Assembly: GCF_001577365.1 (NCBI RefSeq)
Contig: NZ_CP014513.1
Location: 4,154,001-4,218,000 of the forward strand
Direction: 5' to 3'
DNA length: 64,000 bases
Origin: Frondihabitans sp. PAMC 28766
GTDB taxonomy: Bacteria; Actinomycetota; Actinomycetes; Actinomycetales; Microbacteriaceae
Shown here: positions 46,166 through 56,315 of the stretch, piece after piece
Layout: each line of letters starts with the position of its first letter
Numbering within the stretch: the first letter of the stretch is position 1
Position numbers and translations under genes: made by a program
The notes under the pieces: model-generated
The model's input: the letters and a program-made list of their open reading frames with translations, nothing else
Database searches by the model: none
What the model was told of the DNA's origin: nothing

Positions 46166-46606
46166 ATGCTCGATCAGCCCTCCCTCGTCTCCGCCGTGCG
46201 CGCCCTCGCACGCGCCTCCCGCATCGTCGAGCGCGCCTCCGACGGCCTCAGCTTCGCCGACTACCGCGTGCTCGCGGCGATCTCGAGCGGTGAGGAGCGC
46301 GCCTCGCGGCTGGCAGCCCGGCTCGCGGTCGGCAAGCCGACGATCAGCGCCACGGTCGACTCCCTGCACCGCCGCGGCCTCATCCGCCGCGACGCCGTCG
46401 CAGGCGATGCTCGGGCGACGTCGTTGGCGCTGACCCCCGAGGGCGAGCAGCTCTTCGACCAGATGGAGGGGCGCATGTGCCGGCAGCTCGAATTGCTGGC
46501 CGAGCGAGCACCGGATCCTGACGCCCTCGTCGCGTCACTTGCCGCTCTGGGCGACGCCGTCGAAGAGGCCGTCGCCGAGCGCCGCCAGAAGGAGGCCACC
46601 GCGTGA
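46166..46606 (+). CDS. MarR-family regulator of the ABC exporter operon
   Basis: 146 aa. Winged helix at about 35-95 (ERASRLAARLAVGKPTISAT, then LHRRGLIRRDAVAGDARATS). Its stop overlaps the GTG of the fused ABC exporter (GTGA), so they form one transcript. MarR proteins next to exporters usually repress them and are released by the exported drug. Confidence 0.88.
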   Translation: MLDQPSLVSAVRALARASRIVERASDGLSFADYRVLAAISSGEERASRLAARLAVGKPTISATVDSLHRRGLIRRDAVAGDARATSLALTPEGEQLFDQMEGRMCRQLELLAERAPDPDALVASLAALGDAVEEAVAERRQKEATA

Positions 46607-49600
46607 GCAGCCCTGACAGCACACCGATCTCCTCCCCCGACGACACCGCCACCTCCACCGAAGGCTGGATCCGCCGCCTCTGGCGCTACATGCTGCGCCA
46701 CCGCCGCAGCGTCGTCATCTCGCTCACCGCCGCGCTGCTCGGCAGCCTCTGCCAGGTGGTGGTGCCGCTCGTCGCCCGGCAGATCGTCGACGGCGTCATC
46801 GTGGCCAAGTCGTCGCCGCTCGTTCCGTGGCTGATCCTCCTGATCGCCCTGTCGGCCGCGACCTTCGGCTTCACCTACCTCCGGCGCTACCGCGGCGGCC
46901 GGGTCGCGCTCGAGGTGCAGAACGACCTCCGCAACGACATGCACGACCACCTGCAGCGCATGGACTTCGCCAGCCTCGACCGGATGCCGACGGGTCAGCT
47001 GGTCAGCCGCGCGAACTCCGACAGTGCTCTGGTGCAGGGCCTCCTCAACATGCTGCCCATCATGAGCGGCAACGTCATCCTGATGATCCTGTCGATCGTC
47101 GTCATGTTCTTCCTCTCGCCGCTGCTCGCCGTGATCAGCCTGGTGATGGTTCCGGCGCTGGTGTTCACGGCGTACCGCATGCGGGCGAAGATCCTGCCCG
47201 CGACCTGGGACGCCCAGCAGCGCGAGGGCGAGGTCGCGCAAATCGTCGACGAAGACGTGAACGGCGTGCGCGTGGTCAAGGCCTTCGGCCGCGAGAAGCG
47301 CGAGGTCGAGCACATGGCCGACGTCGCGACGGGGCTCTACGGCTCGCAGATGCGCTCGGTGCGCATCCAGTCGCGGTTCCAGCCGCTGCTCGAGGCGATC
47401 CCGACCCTGGCGCAGGTGGCCGTCCTGGCACTCGGCGGCTGGCTCGCCCTCGAGGGGCGCATCAGCATCGGCACGTTCCTCGCCTTCACGAGCTACATCG
47501 CGGCCCTCATGGCCCCGGCTCGGCAACTCGCCGGCGTGCTGACCATCGGGCAGCAGGCGCAGGTCGGCATCGAGCGCATCTTCCAGCTGATCGACCGCGA
47601 GCCGACCATCCGCGACGCCGCGGACGCGACCGCCCTCGACGACGTCCGCGGCGACATCGAGTTCGACGACGTCACCTTCGGCTACGGCAGCGAGCATGCG
47701 GCCCTCGACGGGCTCTCGCTGCACATCCGCGCGGGCGAGCGCGTCGCACTGGTCGGGCCGTCCGGCAGCGGCAAGTCGACGGTGGCGTCTCTCGTGGCGA
47801 GGTTCTACGACCCGGTCGGCGGCCGCATCCTGCTCGACGGCCACGAGCTCCGCGACGTGTCGCTGCACTCGTTGCGCTCGAGCATCGGCATGGTCTTCGA
47901 AGACAGCTTCCTGTTCTCCGACTCGGTCGGGGCCAACATCGCCTACGGGCGGCAGGATGCCACCGACGCCCAGATTCGCCAGGCCGCCGAGGTCGCCCAC
48001 GCAACGGGCTTCATCGAGGCCCTCCCCCGCGGCTTCGACACGGTCGTCGGCGAGCGGGGCTTGAGTCTGTCGGGTGGTCAGCGGCAGCGGATCGCGCTGG
48101 CGCGCGCGATCCTGTCCGACCCTCGCATCCTGATCCTGGACGATGCGACCAGCGCGATCGACGCGTCGACCGAGCAGTCGATCCACGAGGCGCTGCGCGA
48201 CGAGCTCGAAGGGCGCACGGTTCTGCTGATCGCGCATCGCGAGTCGACTCTGCACCTGGCCGATCGCATCCTGGTGCTCGATCACGGCCGGGTCGTCGAC
48301 GAGGGCACCCACGACGAGCTTGTGAAGTCGAGTTCGGTGTATCGCGCGCTGATCACAGGCCTCGACGACGACGAGACGGACGACACCGCAGCCGCGGCCG
48401 CGTCGGGCGACATCGACGCGCTGAGCCGGCTGGCGGCGGACGCTGCGGGCAGAGGCGCCGGCGGCGGTGCGGCCGGCTCGGGCACGACGGCCGCGGCCTG
48501 GGGTTCGGACCCGCGAGCAGGGCGCGCCGGCGGGGCCGTCGGCCCGGGCGGCGGCCTCGGCATGGGTCTCGGCGGAGGCGGCGGGCGCGGGGGCGGCCGC
48601 GGCATGGCGGGCATGTTCGCAGCGACCCCCGAACTGCTTGCGCGAGTGGCGGCTCTCGGGCCCATCCGTGACAAGCCGCGCATCGACCTCGATCGCGAGA
48701 CGGTGCAGAACCGTGACTTCTCGCTCGGCACACTGCTGCGCGAGTTCCGGAAGCCTCTGCTGCTCGCCCTGCTCTTCGTCGTGATCGACGCCGTGGCGGG
48801 CCTCCTCGGGCCGACCCTGGTCAAGACCGGCATCGACTCCGGGGTGCAGAAGGGCTCGGAGGCGGTGCTCTTCGGGGCCGCAGGCCTCTTCCTGCTGGTG
48901 ACGCTGGCCGACCTGTTCGACGGGATGGCCGAGACGTTCGTGACGGGCCGGGTGGCCCAGCGCGTGATGATGAGCCTGCGCATCCGCATCTTCGCGCAGC
49001 TGCAGCGATTGTCGCTCGACTTCTACGAGCGCGAGATGGCGGGCCGCGTGATGACCCGCATGACCACCGACGTCGACCAGTTCGAGTCGCTGATCGAGAA
49101 CGGCCTGCTTTCGGCCCTCGTCTCGATCGTCACGTTCGTCGGCGTCGGGTCGCCCTCGTGCTCATCAACACCGAGCTCGGCCTGCTCGTGCTCTGCGTGG
49201 TCGTGCCCCTCGCGGCAGGCACCGTCTGGTACCGCAGCCGGTCGCGCGTGCTCTACGACGAGGCCCGCGAGCGCATCGCGATCGTGAATGCCGACTTCCA
49301 GGAGAGCCTCTCGGGCGTCCGTGAATCGCAGGCGTTCGTGCACGAGGCCGCCACGATGCGTCACTTCCACGGGCTCGGCCGCCGGTACCTCGACTCCCGC
49401 ATCGCGGCTCAGCGTCTGGTCGCCGTCTACTTCCCGTTCGTGCAGTTCTTATCGGGTGTGGCCGACGTGATCGTGCTGGGGTGGGTGCGACTCTGATCGC
49501 GTCCGGTCATCTCACCTCGGGCGCGCTCATCGCCTTCCTGCTTTACATCGACATGTTCTTCTCGCCGATCCAGCAGCTGTCGCAGGTCTTCGACTCATGG

Positions 49601-50518
49601 CAGCAGACCAGAGTCTCGGTGTCGCGCATCAGCGACCTGATGAAGCTCGAGACGCTCACCCCCGAGGCGCAGGATGCCACGACCCCCCAGCGCCTACGAG
49701 GTGCCCTCGAGCTCCGAGGCGTCCGGTTCTCGTACCCGCTCGTGACCCCGGCGACCGCCACCCCCGAGCGTCGCGGCCCCAGCGACCGCCGCTCGATCGC
49801 CCTCGCCCCGGCGCTCCACCCGAAGCCGCCCGAAGCGCTGCACGAAATAGCCCTGACGGTTCCACCCGGCGAGACCATCGCCCTCGTCGGCGAGACCGGC
49901 GCCGGAAAGTCGACCGTGATGAAGCTGATCGCGCGCTTCTACGACCCCGACGAGGGCGCTGTGCTCGTCGACGGTCACGACCTTCGGCACCTCGACCTGC
50001 ACGCCTTCCGCACGCAGCTCGGCTACGTGCCGCAGGAGGCCTTCCTCTTCACCGGCAGCGTCCGCGACAACATCAGCTATGGGCGATCCTCGGCGACGGA
50101 TGCCGAAGTAGAGGCCGCGGCGCGAGCCGTCGGCGCGCACGACTTCGTCGGCGAGCTGCCCGGCGGCTACCACCATCAGCTCTCCGAGCGCGGCCGGTCG
50201 CTGTCGGCGGGCCATCGCCAGCTGATCGCGCTCGCCCGAGCCGAACTCGTGGATCCGGCGATCCTGCTGCTCGACGAGGCCACGTCGAACCTCGACCTGC
50301 TCACCGAGTCCCGTGTCACCGCGGCCATGCAGAGCGTGTCGCGGGGCCGCACCACCGTCGTGATCGCCCACCGGCTGCAGACCGCGCGCGCCGCCGACCG
50401 CATCGGCGTGCTCGCCGGCGGCCGGATCGCCGAGCTCGGCAGCCACGACGAGCTCCTTGCCCTCGACGGGAAGTACGCGTCGATGTGGCGGGCGTACGAG
50501 GCGGTGGAGGCCCGCTAG
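46603..50518 (+). CDS. Fused TMD-NBD-TMD-NBD ABC exporter (two frameshifts)
   Basis: 1305 aa after repair at about 49150 and 49481 (one G missing in each of GTCGGGTCG and CTGGGGTGG). Half 1: six TM helices, Walker A GPSGSGKST (about 385), LSGGQRQ (about 488), Walker B ILILDDATS, where Asp replaces the catalytic Glu. A Gly-rich linker of about 70 residues follows (GGGLGMGLGGGGGRGGGRG). Half 2: six TM helices, GETGAGKST (about 1099), altered signature LSAGHRQ (about 1200), Walker B ILLLDEATS with Glu. This is the one-sided degenerate pattern of heterodimeric exporters such as BmrCD and TM287/288. AGGAGG precedes the GTG. Probably exports drugs or lipids; substrate unknown. Confidence 0.88.
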
Positions 50519-50584
50519 CCCTGGCGAAATCCGGCTGTCATGTGCGCCGAGTAGAATAGGTCGGACAGGGAAGGACAACAGCTG

Positions 50585-52951
50585 ATGTCGAGTCGATCAG
50601 AGACGGAGACCTCCGAACGGGTGCCCGGTTCGCCGAATCACCGGTCGGACCGTTCTCGACTTCGGCACGGCCTCGGCGCGTGGGACCGCGTGCTGATGCA
50701 CGACATCGGCCTGGTCAAGATGTTCGCCGCCGGGCGCGTCCTCTTCACCCTTCCGGCCGGGATGGCCGCGGGTTACGGAGTCGCTCTGATCTTCGGGCTG
50801 CCGGCGCTGGTCGGGATCATGCTCGGCGCCCTCCCCGCCTTCCTCAGCTGCTTCGTCGTCGTCGACTCCACAGCCAGTCGCGTCGCCGCGCGATCGGCCG
50901 CGCTCTACGTGCCGTTCGCTCTCGCGCTGTTCTGCAGCATCGCCCTCCGCGAGTTCCGCGTGCTCGAGCTCGTGCTGATCATCCTGCTTCTCTTCATCCA
51001 GTTCTACGCATCGCGGTTCGGCGTCTGGGTGGGTGACTTCGGTGCCGGGCTCTTCGCGGCCTACCTCGTGGGCCTCCTGCTGCCGCTGCCCCTCACGTCC
51101 TTCCCGGTGCTCGCCCTGATCTTCGCCGTCTCGCTGCTCGCGACGGTCATCGTCCGGTCGGCGATCTTCCACCCCAACGCCTACCGCTCGCTGATGCGGT
51201 CGCGACGTGCTTTCCTGGCCTGGGGCACCCGGGTCCTGGAGGCGTCCGCCGACGTCCTCGACGAATCGTCCCGCGACAAGCGCGCTCACGTGCGGCTCCG
51301 GCGGCGGCGCAGCCAGTATCACGAGGCGGCCCTGATCGCCGACGGCATGCTGGCCGTACCCGGCTCCGGCGCGACCGGCGAGACCGCCGAGCGCCTCCAC
51401 TCCCTCCTCTTCGACACCGAGCAGGCCATCGACGGCCTGGCTCGCGTCGCCCACGAGCTGGCATCGGCCGGTGCCCCGGCCGAGGTGCGCGCCGGCGTCG
51501 CCCGGGCCATCCGCCTCGTCCTCGAGCGCTCCGGCGGCGAAGGCCACGCTGCTGCGACCCGCCTGCTCGCCTGGGCCGACACCTCCCCCGAGGTCGTCGC
51601 CGACGCGCGCTGGGCGAACGCCGTGCACCGCACCGCCATCCTTCTCGATGACATCGCCGCGACCGCCGACGAGTGGCGCTCGGTGCGCCGCAGCCTGCCT
51701 ACGTCCGGCGAGGGCGTGCCGTTCGAGTCGCCCGTCGTGCTCTTCATGGGCCGCCCGGCGGGCGCGACACCCATCCTCAACGCCGAGCTCGCCGACGGCG
51801 GCATGTCCGGCCCGTGGCGGCGCCTCAAGGTCTCGCCGGCTCTCCGCACCGCGATCCAGGCGGCCGTCGCGGTGGCGATCGTCGAGCCCATCGCGCTCGC
51901 CCTCGACGGGCAGCGCTTCTACTGGGGCGTCATCGGCGTGATGGTGGTGCTCGCCGGCACCAACTCGATCCACGACCGGGTTCGCAAGACCGTCAACCGT
52001 GGCATCGGCACTGTGATCGGCGGGGCCATCGGCATCGTGCTCGTCCACTTCGTCGGCGTGACGCACCCGTGGATCACCCTCGTGATCGTCGTCGTCTTCC
52101 TCGTAGCGGGCATGTACGGCTTCACCCGCTCGTACGCCTTCTGGGTGATCGGCCTCGTCGTCGTGCTCTGTCAGGTCTACAACTACTCGGGCGCATTCAG
52201 CGACGGCTTGATCGTCTACCGCCTCGTCGAGAACCTCCTCGGTGCGGTGATCGCCGTGATCGTCAGCGCGGTGATCCTGCCGCTCGCGACCGGCCGCATG
52301 ATCCGCCGCGCCGTGATCCGCCAGCTGGCCACCGTACGGCGCTTCCTCGAGGCGTCGCGCGGCATGGGTTCGGGGCCAGAGAGCGCCGCCGCCCTGCGCC
52401 GCGCCTCGCGCGCGATCGACCAGGCCACCTACCAGCTCGAATCGGTGATGAAGCCACTGGTGCGCTTCACGTCCGGCGGCGGCAGCCGGCGCGACGACCG
52501 CACTCGCACCGCCCTCGTCGGCGTCGCCTCGACCCTCCGCGGCGCGGCCTACCGCGGCGAGCGGCACCGCCCGCTGAGCGATGACCGGGCGACCAGCCTG
52601 AGCGAGATCGTCGACGTGCTCGGAGGCTCCATCTCGGGGCTGTCCGAAGCGGTCGCCGCTTCCGGGCCTGGCGCACGTGCAACGCCCGCGTCAGGCGCGC
52701 CCGTGCCGACGCCGGTGTGGCGCAGCTCCGCGTCGCTCCTCACGGCCCTCGACGAGCAGCTCGCCGACAGCGGAGACGACGTCCTGCTCAGCTACCGGCT
52801 GCACGCCCTCATGCGGGTCGACGAGGCGATGGCCGGTCTCGCGCCGCTCTACGGCATGCACGTCGATGCCACAGCCCCCCGCACCGACCTGGTCGAGCGG
52901 CGGGCCCACATCACGGCCGGCCACGTGCGTCGGCGGTTCCCCGCGGCCTGA
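50585..52951 (+). CDS. FUSC-family membrane protein (aromatic-acid-exporter-like)
   Basis: 788 aa. N-terminal block of about six TM helices (GYGVALIFGLPALVGIMLGA, LVLIILLLFIQFYASRFGVW). A cytoplasmic helical domain of about 230 residues follows. A second TM block (FYWGVIGVMVVLAGTNSIHD, GIGTVIGGAIGIVLVHFVGV) matches FUSC/AaeB proteins. A long C-terminal cytoplasmic tail ends the protein. It starts 66 bases after the ABC exporter gene, with its own ribosome site (GGGAAGGA), so it may be in the same MarR-controlled operon. Such proteins export aromatic acids or related small molecules. Confidence 0.82.
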   Translation: MSSRSETETSERVPGSPNHRSDRSRLRHGLGAWDRVLMHDIGLVKMFAAGRVLFTLPAGMAAGYGVALIFGLPALVGIMLGALPAFLSCFVVVDSTASRVAARSAALYVPFALALFCSIALREFRVLELVLIILLLFIQFYASRFGVWVGDFGAGLFAAYLVGLLLPLPLTSFPVLALIFAVSLLATVIVRSAIFHPNAYRSLMRSRRAFLAWGTRVLEASADVLDESSRDKRAHVRLRRRRSQYHEAALIADGMLAVPGSGATGETAERLHSLLFDTEQAIDGLARVAHELASAGAPAEVRAGVARAIRLVLERSGGEGHAAATRLLAWADTSPEVVADARWANAVHRTAILLDDIAATADEWRSVRRSLPTSGEGVPFESPVVLFMGRPAGATPILNAELADGGMSGPWRRLKVSPALRTAIQAAVAVAIVEPIALALDGQRFYWGVIGVMVVLAGTNSIHDRVRKTVNRGIGTVIGGAIGIVLVHFVGVTHPWITLVIVVVFLVAGMYGFTRSYAFWVIGLVVVLCQVYNYSGAFSDGLIVYRLVENLLGAVIAVIVSAVILPLATGRMIRRAVIRQLATVRRFLEASRGMGSGPESAAALRRASRAIDQATYQLESVMKPLVRFTSGGGSRRDDRTRTALVGVASTLRGAAYRGERHRPLSDDRATSLSEIVDVLGGSISGLSEAVAASGPGARATPASGAPVPTPVWRSSASLLTALDEQLADSGDDVLLSYRLHALMRVDEAMAGLAPLYGMHVDATAPRTDLVERRAHITAGHVRRRFPAA

Positions 52952-53035
52952 GACGACCGATCCTGATCCTGCGCCATTTTCATGCGAATGCATGGTTTCG
53001 GGAATGAGGCGCTGAGGCGCACGGTTGAGACGCTC

Positions 53036-54067
53036 ATGAAGCGCATCGGATTCTTGTCGTTCGGGCACTACCAACCCGTTCCCGGGTCGAAGACCCGCAC
53101 CGCTCGCGACGTGCTGACGCAGACCATCGAGCTGGCCGTCGCCGCCGAAGAGATCGGCATCGACAACGCCTCCGTGCGCGTGCACCACTTCGCCCGCCAG
53201 TTGGCCTCGCCCTTCCCCTTGCTGGCGGCCATGGCCGCGCGCACTTCACGGATCGAGCTCGGCACCGGTGTCATCGACATGCGCTACGAGAACCCGCTCT
53301 ACATGGCCGAAGAGGCCGCGGCGACCGACCTCATCAGCGACTCGCGGCTGCAACTCGGCGTGAGCCGGGGGTCACCCGAGACGGCGCTGGCAGGATACGA
53401 GTCGTTCGGCTACGTCCCCGCCGAGGGCCAGACGGATGCCGACATGGCCCGGCAGCACGCGGGGGTCTTCCTGCGCGCAATCGAGGGAGCGGGCGTCGCG
53501 CACGCCAACCCCGAGATGACCGGCGGCCAGACGGGCGGGCTGTCGATCATGCCGCAGTCGGAGACGCTGCGCGAGCGGATCTGGTGGGGCTCGGGCACCC
53601 GCTCGACCGCGAAGTGGGCGGCCGAGATGGGCATGAACCTGCAGTCGTCGACCCTGCTCACCGAAGACACCGGCGAGTCTTTCGGCGACCTGCAGGCGTC
53701 GCAGATCGAGATCTATCGCGACGCGTGGAAGGCCGCGGGGTGGGAGCGCGAGCCGCGCGTGTCGGTGAGCCGCAGCATCCTGCCGATCACGACCGACATC
53801 GACCGGATGTACTTCGGCGGGCGCCAAGACGACGCCGAAGACCAGGTCGGCTACATCGGCGGCGAACTCGCGCGCTTCGGCAAGAGCTACGCCGGCGAGC
53901 CCGACGAGATCGCCGGCGCGCTCGTGCAAGACGCCGCCGTGATGTCGGCGGACACCCTGCTGCTGACCGTGCCGAACCAGCTCGGCGTCGACTACAACGC
54001 CCGACTGCTCGAGACCGTAGCCGAGCACATCGCGCCCGCCATCGGCTGGAGTCGCGCGCTCGTCTAG
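53036..54067 (+). CDS. LLM-class flavin-dependent oxidoreductase
   Basis: 343 aa, bacterial-luciferase TIM barrel: KRIGFLSFGHYQPVPGSKT, NASVRVHHFARQLASPFPLL, ELGTGVIDMRYENPLYMAEE and LQLGVSRGSPE. Family members use FMNH2 or F420. The ATG at 53036 starts at the barrel's first strand; earlier in-frame ATGs add a non-conserved leader. A second LLM protein of different subfamily lies 360 bases away, convergent. Substrate unknown. Confidence 0.85.
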   Translation: MKRIGFLSFGHYQPVPGSKTRTARDVLTQTIELAVAAEEIGIDNASVRVHHFARQLASPFPLLAAMAARTSRIELGTGVIDMRYENPLYMAEEAAATDLISDSRLQLGVSRGSPETALAGYESFGYVPAEGQTDADMARQHAGVFLRAIEGAGVAHANPEMTGGQTGGLSIMPQSETLRERIWWGSGTRSTAKWAAEMGMNLQSSTLLTEDTGESFGDLQASQIEIYRDAWKAAGWEREPRVSVSRSILPITTDIDRMYFGGRQDDAEDQVGYIGGELARFGKSYAGEPDEIAGALVQDAAVMSADTLLLTVPNQLGVDYNARLLETVAEHIAPAIGWSRALV

Positions 54068-54120
54068 CGAGATGGCCCCGCGCGTTGGTCTGGCCCGGGC
54101 GGCCTCCGCGAGGGGCCGCC

Positions 54121-54209
54121 GCGTTGGTAGAACCGGAGTTTGCGTGCAGCCGGGGTCGCGCGCCCAGCCGCCCCCGTCGGCGCGCGCCAGAAGTCCGGTT
54201 TCACCAACC
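54121..54209. repeat. REPIN-like inverted repeat pair, family B (89 bp)
   Basis: GCGTTGGTAGAACCGGAGTT (54121-54140) faces GAAGTCCGGTTTCACCAACC (54190-54209). The gap between the two LLM genes (54068-54426) is filled with such repeats and has no gene. A decayed arm may lie at 54081. Confidence 0.65.
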
Positions 54210-54292
54210 GGGCGCAGCCGGCCGAAGTGGGCAGCCGCACATCTCCGGGGCGGCACCGTTCGGACGGCCCGACTCCGATCTCGCGCAACCCA

Positions 54293-54379
54293 GGTTGGCA
54301 AAACCGGACTTCGCGCGGTCGCAGGGTGACTCCTCGGCCGCGTGCTGCCGTGGCGGCCCGAAACTCCTGGTTTACCAAC
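54293..54379. repeat. REPIN-like inverted repeat pair, family B (87 bp)
   Basis: GGTTGGCAAAACCGGACTTC (54293-54312) faces GAAACTCCTGGTTTACCAAC (54360-54379). Same arm consensus (GTTGGYARAACCGGASTT) and length as the pairs at 18382 and 54121. Confidence 0.65.
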
Positions 54380-54426
54380 GAGCTCAGCGGGGCGGGGGGC
54401 GCCGCGAGGGGCGGGGCGGGCGGCGC

Positions 54427-55446
54427 CTAGACGGAGGCGCCGCGCATCGCGTCGGCGGTGAGTGCCACCGACTCCAGCCGGCCTGCGATCTGCGGCGACT
54501 GGTGCGCGACGATCAGCTCGTCGGCCTGCGCCGACTCGGCGAACGCCGCGAGATACGAGCGCACCTCCGAAGGGGTGCCGACGGCCGCGTACTTCATCAT
54601 GTTCGCGATCTGACGCCCGTTCGGCGTGGTCAAGAAGATGTCGATCTGCTCGTCGGTGTATTCGGCCGAGCCCGGCGTCCGCGAGATCATGCCGCGCACG
54701 CGGGTGCGGCGCGTGGCGTCGAACTGCGCCTGCGCGTCGTCGGCCGAGGCGGCGGCGACCACGTTGACGCCCGCGATGACGTACGGCGACGAGAGCTGCG
54801 CCGACGGGGTGAACTCGCGCCGGTAGAACTCGACTGCGTCGTGCAGCAGGTCGGGCGAGAAGTGCGACGCGAAGGCGTACGGCAGGCCGTACGCGGCGGC
54901 GAGCTGGGCGCCGAACATCGACGATCCCAGGATGTAGAGGGGCACGTTCGTGCCGGCGCCAGGCGTCGCCGAGACCCCCGCGACACGCGACTCGCCGCTG
55001 AGGTAGCCCTGCAGCTCGAGCACGTCCTGCGGGAAGGAGTCGGCCGACATCGGGTCGCGGCGCATCGCGCGCATCGTGACCTGGTCGCTGCCGGGGGCGC
55101 GCCCGAGCCCGAGGTCGATTCGGCCCGGGTAGAGCGACGCGAGTGTGCCGAACTGCTCGGCGATCACTAGCGGCGAGTGGTTCGGCAGCATGACGCCGCC
55201 CGAGCCCAGGCGGATCGTCGAGGTCTTGCCCGCGACGTGCCCGATCAGCACGCTCGTCGCCGACGAGGCGATGGTCGGCATGTTGTGGTGCTCGGCATAC
55301 CAGACGCGCTCGTAGCCGTGAGCCTCGGCGGCCTGCGCCAGGGCGACGGAGTTCTCGAAACTCTGCGCGACGGTCTCGCCGGGGGCGATGGGCGCGAGGT
55401 CCAGGATCGAGAGGCGCGGCGTCGAGAAATCACTGTCACTGGTCAT
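54427..55446 (-). CDS. LLM-class oxidoreductase, MsnO8/luciferase-like subfamily
   Basis: 339 aa. [60 protein letters not shown] and [18 protein letters not shown] are hallmarks of the widespread single-domain luciferase-like group. These are flavin-dependent monooxygenases of mostly unknown substrate. Stands alone, convergent with the other LLM gene across the repeat region, and divergent from the DUF1275 gene. Confidence 0.88.
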   Translation of the reverse strand: MTSDSDFSTPRLSILDLAPIAPGETVAQSFENSVALAQAAEAHGYERVWYAEHHNMPTIASSATSVLIGHVAGKTSTIRLGSGGVMLPNHSPLVIAEQFGTLASLYPGRIDLGLGRAPGSDQVTMRAMRRDPMSADSFPQDVLELQGYLSGESRVAGVSATPGAGTNVPLYILGSSMFGAQLAAAYGLPYAFASHFSPDLLHDAVEFYRREFTPSAQLSSPYVIAGVNVVAAASADDAQAQFDATRRTRVRGMISRTPGSAEYTDEQIDIFLTTPNGRQIANMMKYAAVGTPSEVRSYLAAFAESAQADELIVAHQSPQIAGRLESVALTADAMRGASV

Positions 55447-55496
55447 ACCGTCCCCAACAGCCGAGCAGTCGAGATCGTTCCCGATACGCTTCGATC

Positions 55497-56233
55497 ATGG
55501 CCGCGCTCGACGACTACCTCCGCCACCCGAAGCACGGCCCGCTGCCCGCGCTGCTGCTCGTGCTGACGATCACCACGGGGTGATCGACGCCACCAGCATC
55601 CTGGGGCTCGGCCGGGTCTTCGTCGCCAACATGACGGGCAACGTCGTCTTCATCGGGTTCGCCCTGGCCGGCGCGCCGGGCTATTCGATCTGGGGGTCGC
55701 TCGTGGCGCTGGCCGCCTTCCTCGTCGGGGCGAGCGGCGGCGGCTCGCTCATCGCCCGCACGGCGTCGAACCGCGGCGTGCTGCTGCGCAACTCGCTGGC
55801 GATCCAGTGCGTGCTGTTCGCCGCGGCACTCGTGGTGGCGATCGCGGCAGTGGCCTCGGGGGCGAGCAGCGGGGTGCGTGGGTCGGCCACCCTGCCGATC
55901 GGCGACCAGGTCGTGATCCTGGCCTGCGCGGCTCTGGCCCTGGGGTTCCAGAACTCCGTCGTGCGACAGCTTGCCGTGCCCGACATGACCACCACTGTGC
56001 TGACGATGACCTTGACGGGCATCGGCTCGGACCTGCGGAAGGGCGATCGACGCACGGCCTCCCGGCGCATCGTCGCGGTGCTGGCGATGCTGGTGGGCGC
56101 CTTCGTGGGGGCGCTGCTGGTGCTGTCGCTGGGCAGCGTCGCCGGGCTCGCACTGGCGCTCGCGCTGCTCGTGGTGACGTTCGGCGGGGCAGCCGCGGCG
56201 AGCCGACGCGACGCCGCGTGGCAGCACGCCTGA
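55497..56233 (+). CDS. DUF1275 (YoaK-like) membrane protein (frameshift near 55568)
   Basis: 245 aa after repair; about six TM helices. Begins MAALDDYLRHPKHGPLPALL. Family motifs GVIDATSILGLGRVFVANMT and GFQNSVVRQLAVPDMTTTVL are present. One G restored in ACGGGGTGATC (about 55568) removes a false stop and joins the frames. DUF1275 proteins are small integral membrane proteins of unknown, possibly transport, function. An 8-bp tandem repeat follows the stop. Confidence 0.82.
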
Positions 56234-56236
56234 CAC

Positions 56237-56300
56237 TCAGACGCTCAGACGCGCAGACGCGCAGACGCGCAGACGCGCAGGCGCGCAGAAGCGCAGGGCG
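56237..56300. repeat. 8-bp tandem repeat array
   Basis: About eight copies of [G/T]CAGACGC, the first five exact and the last ones decayed, in the short gap between convergent genes. It is a likely variable-number repeat. Confidence 0.75.
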
Positions 56301-56315
56301 GCAGGATCCGACGCC

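Noticed and set aside
46261..48312. A 683-codon minus-strand frame opposite the ABC exporter
   Set aside because: Arg/Asp/His-rich composition without motifs; the plus strand encodes conserved ABC signatures.
50597..52567. A 656-codon minus-strand frame opposite the FUSC gene
   Set aside because: Composition is that of a reversed membrane-protein gene; no motif or ribosome site.
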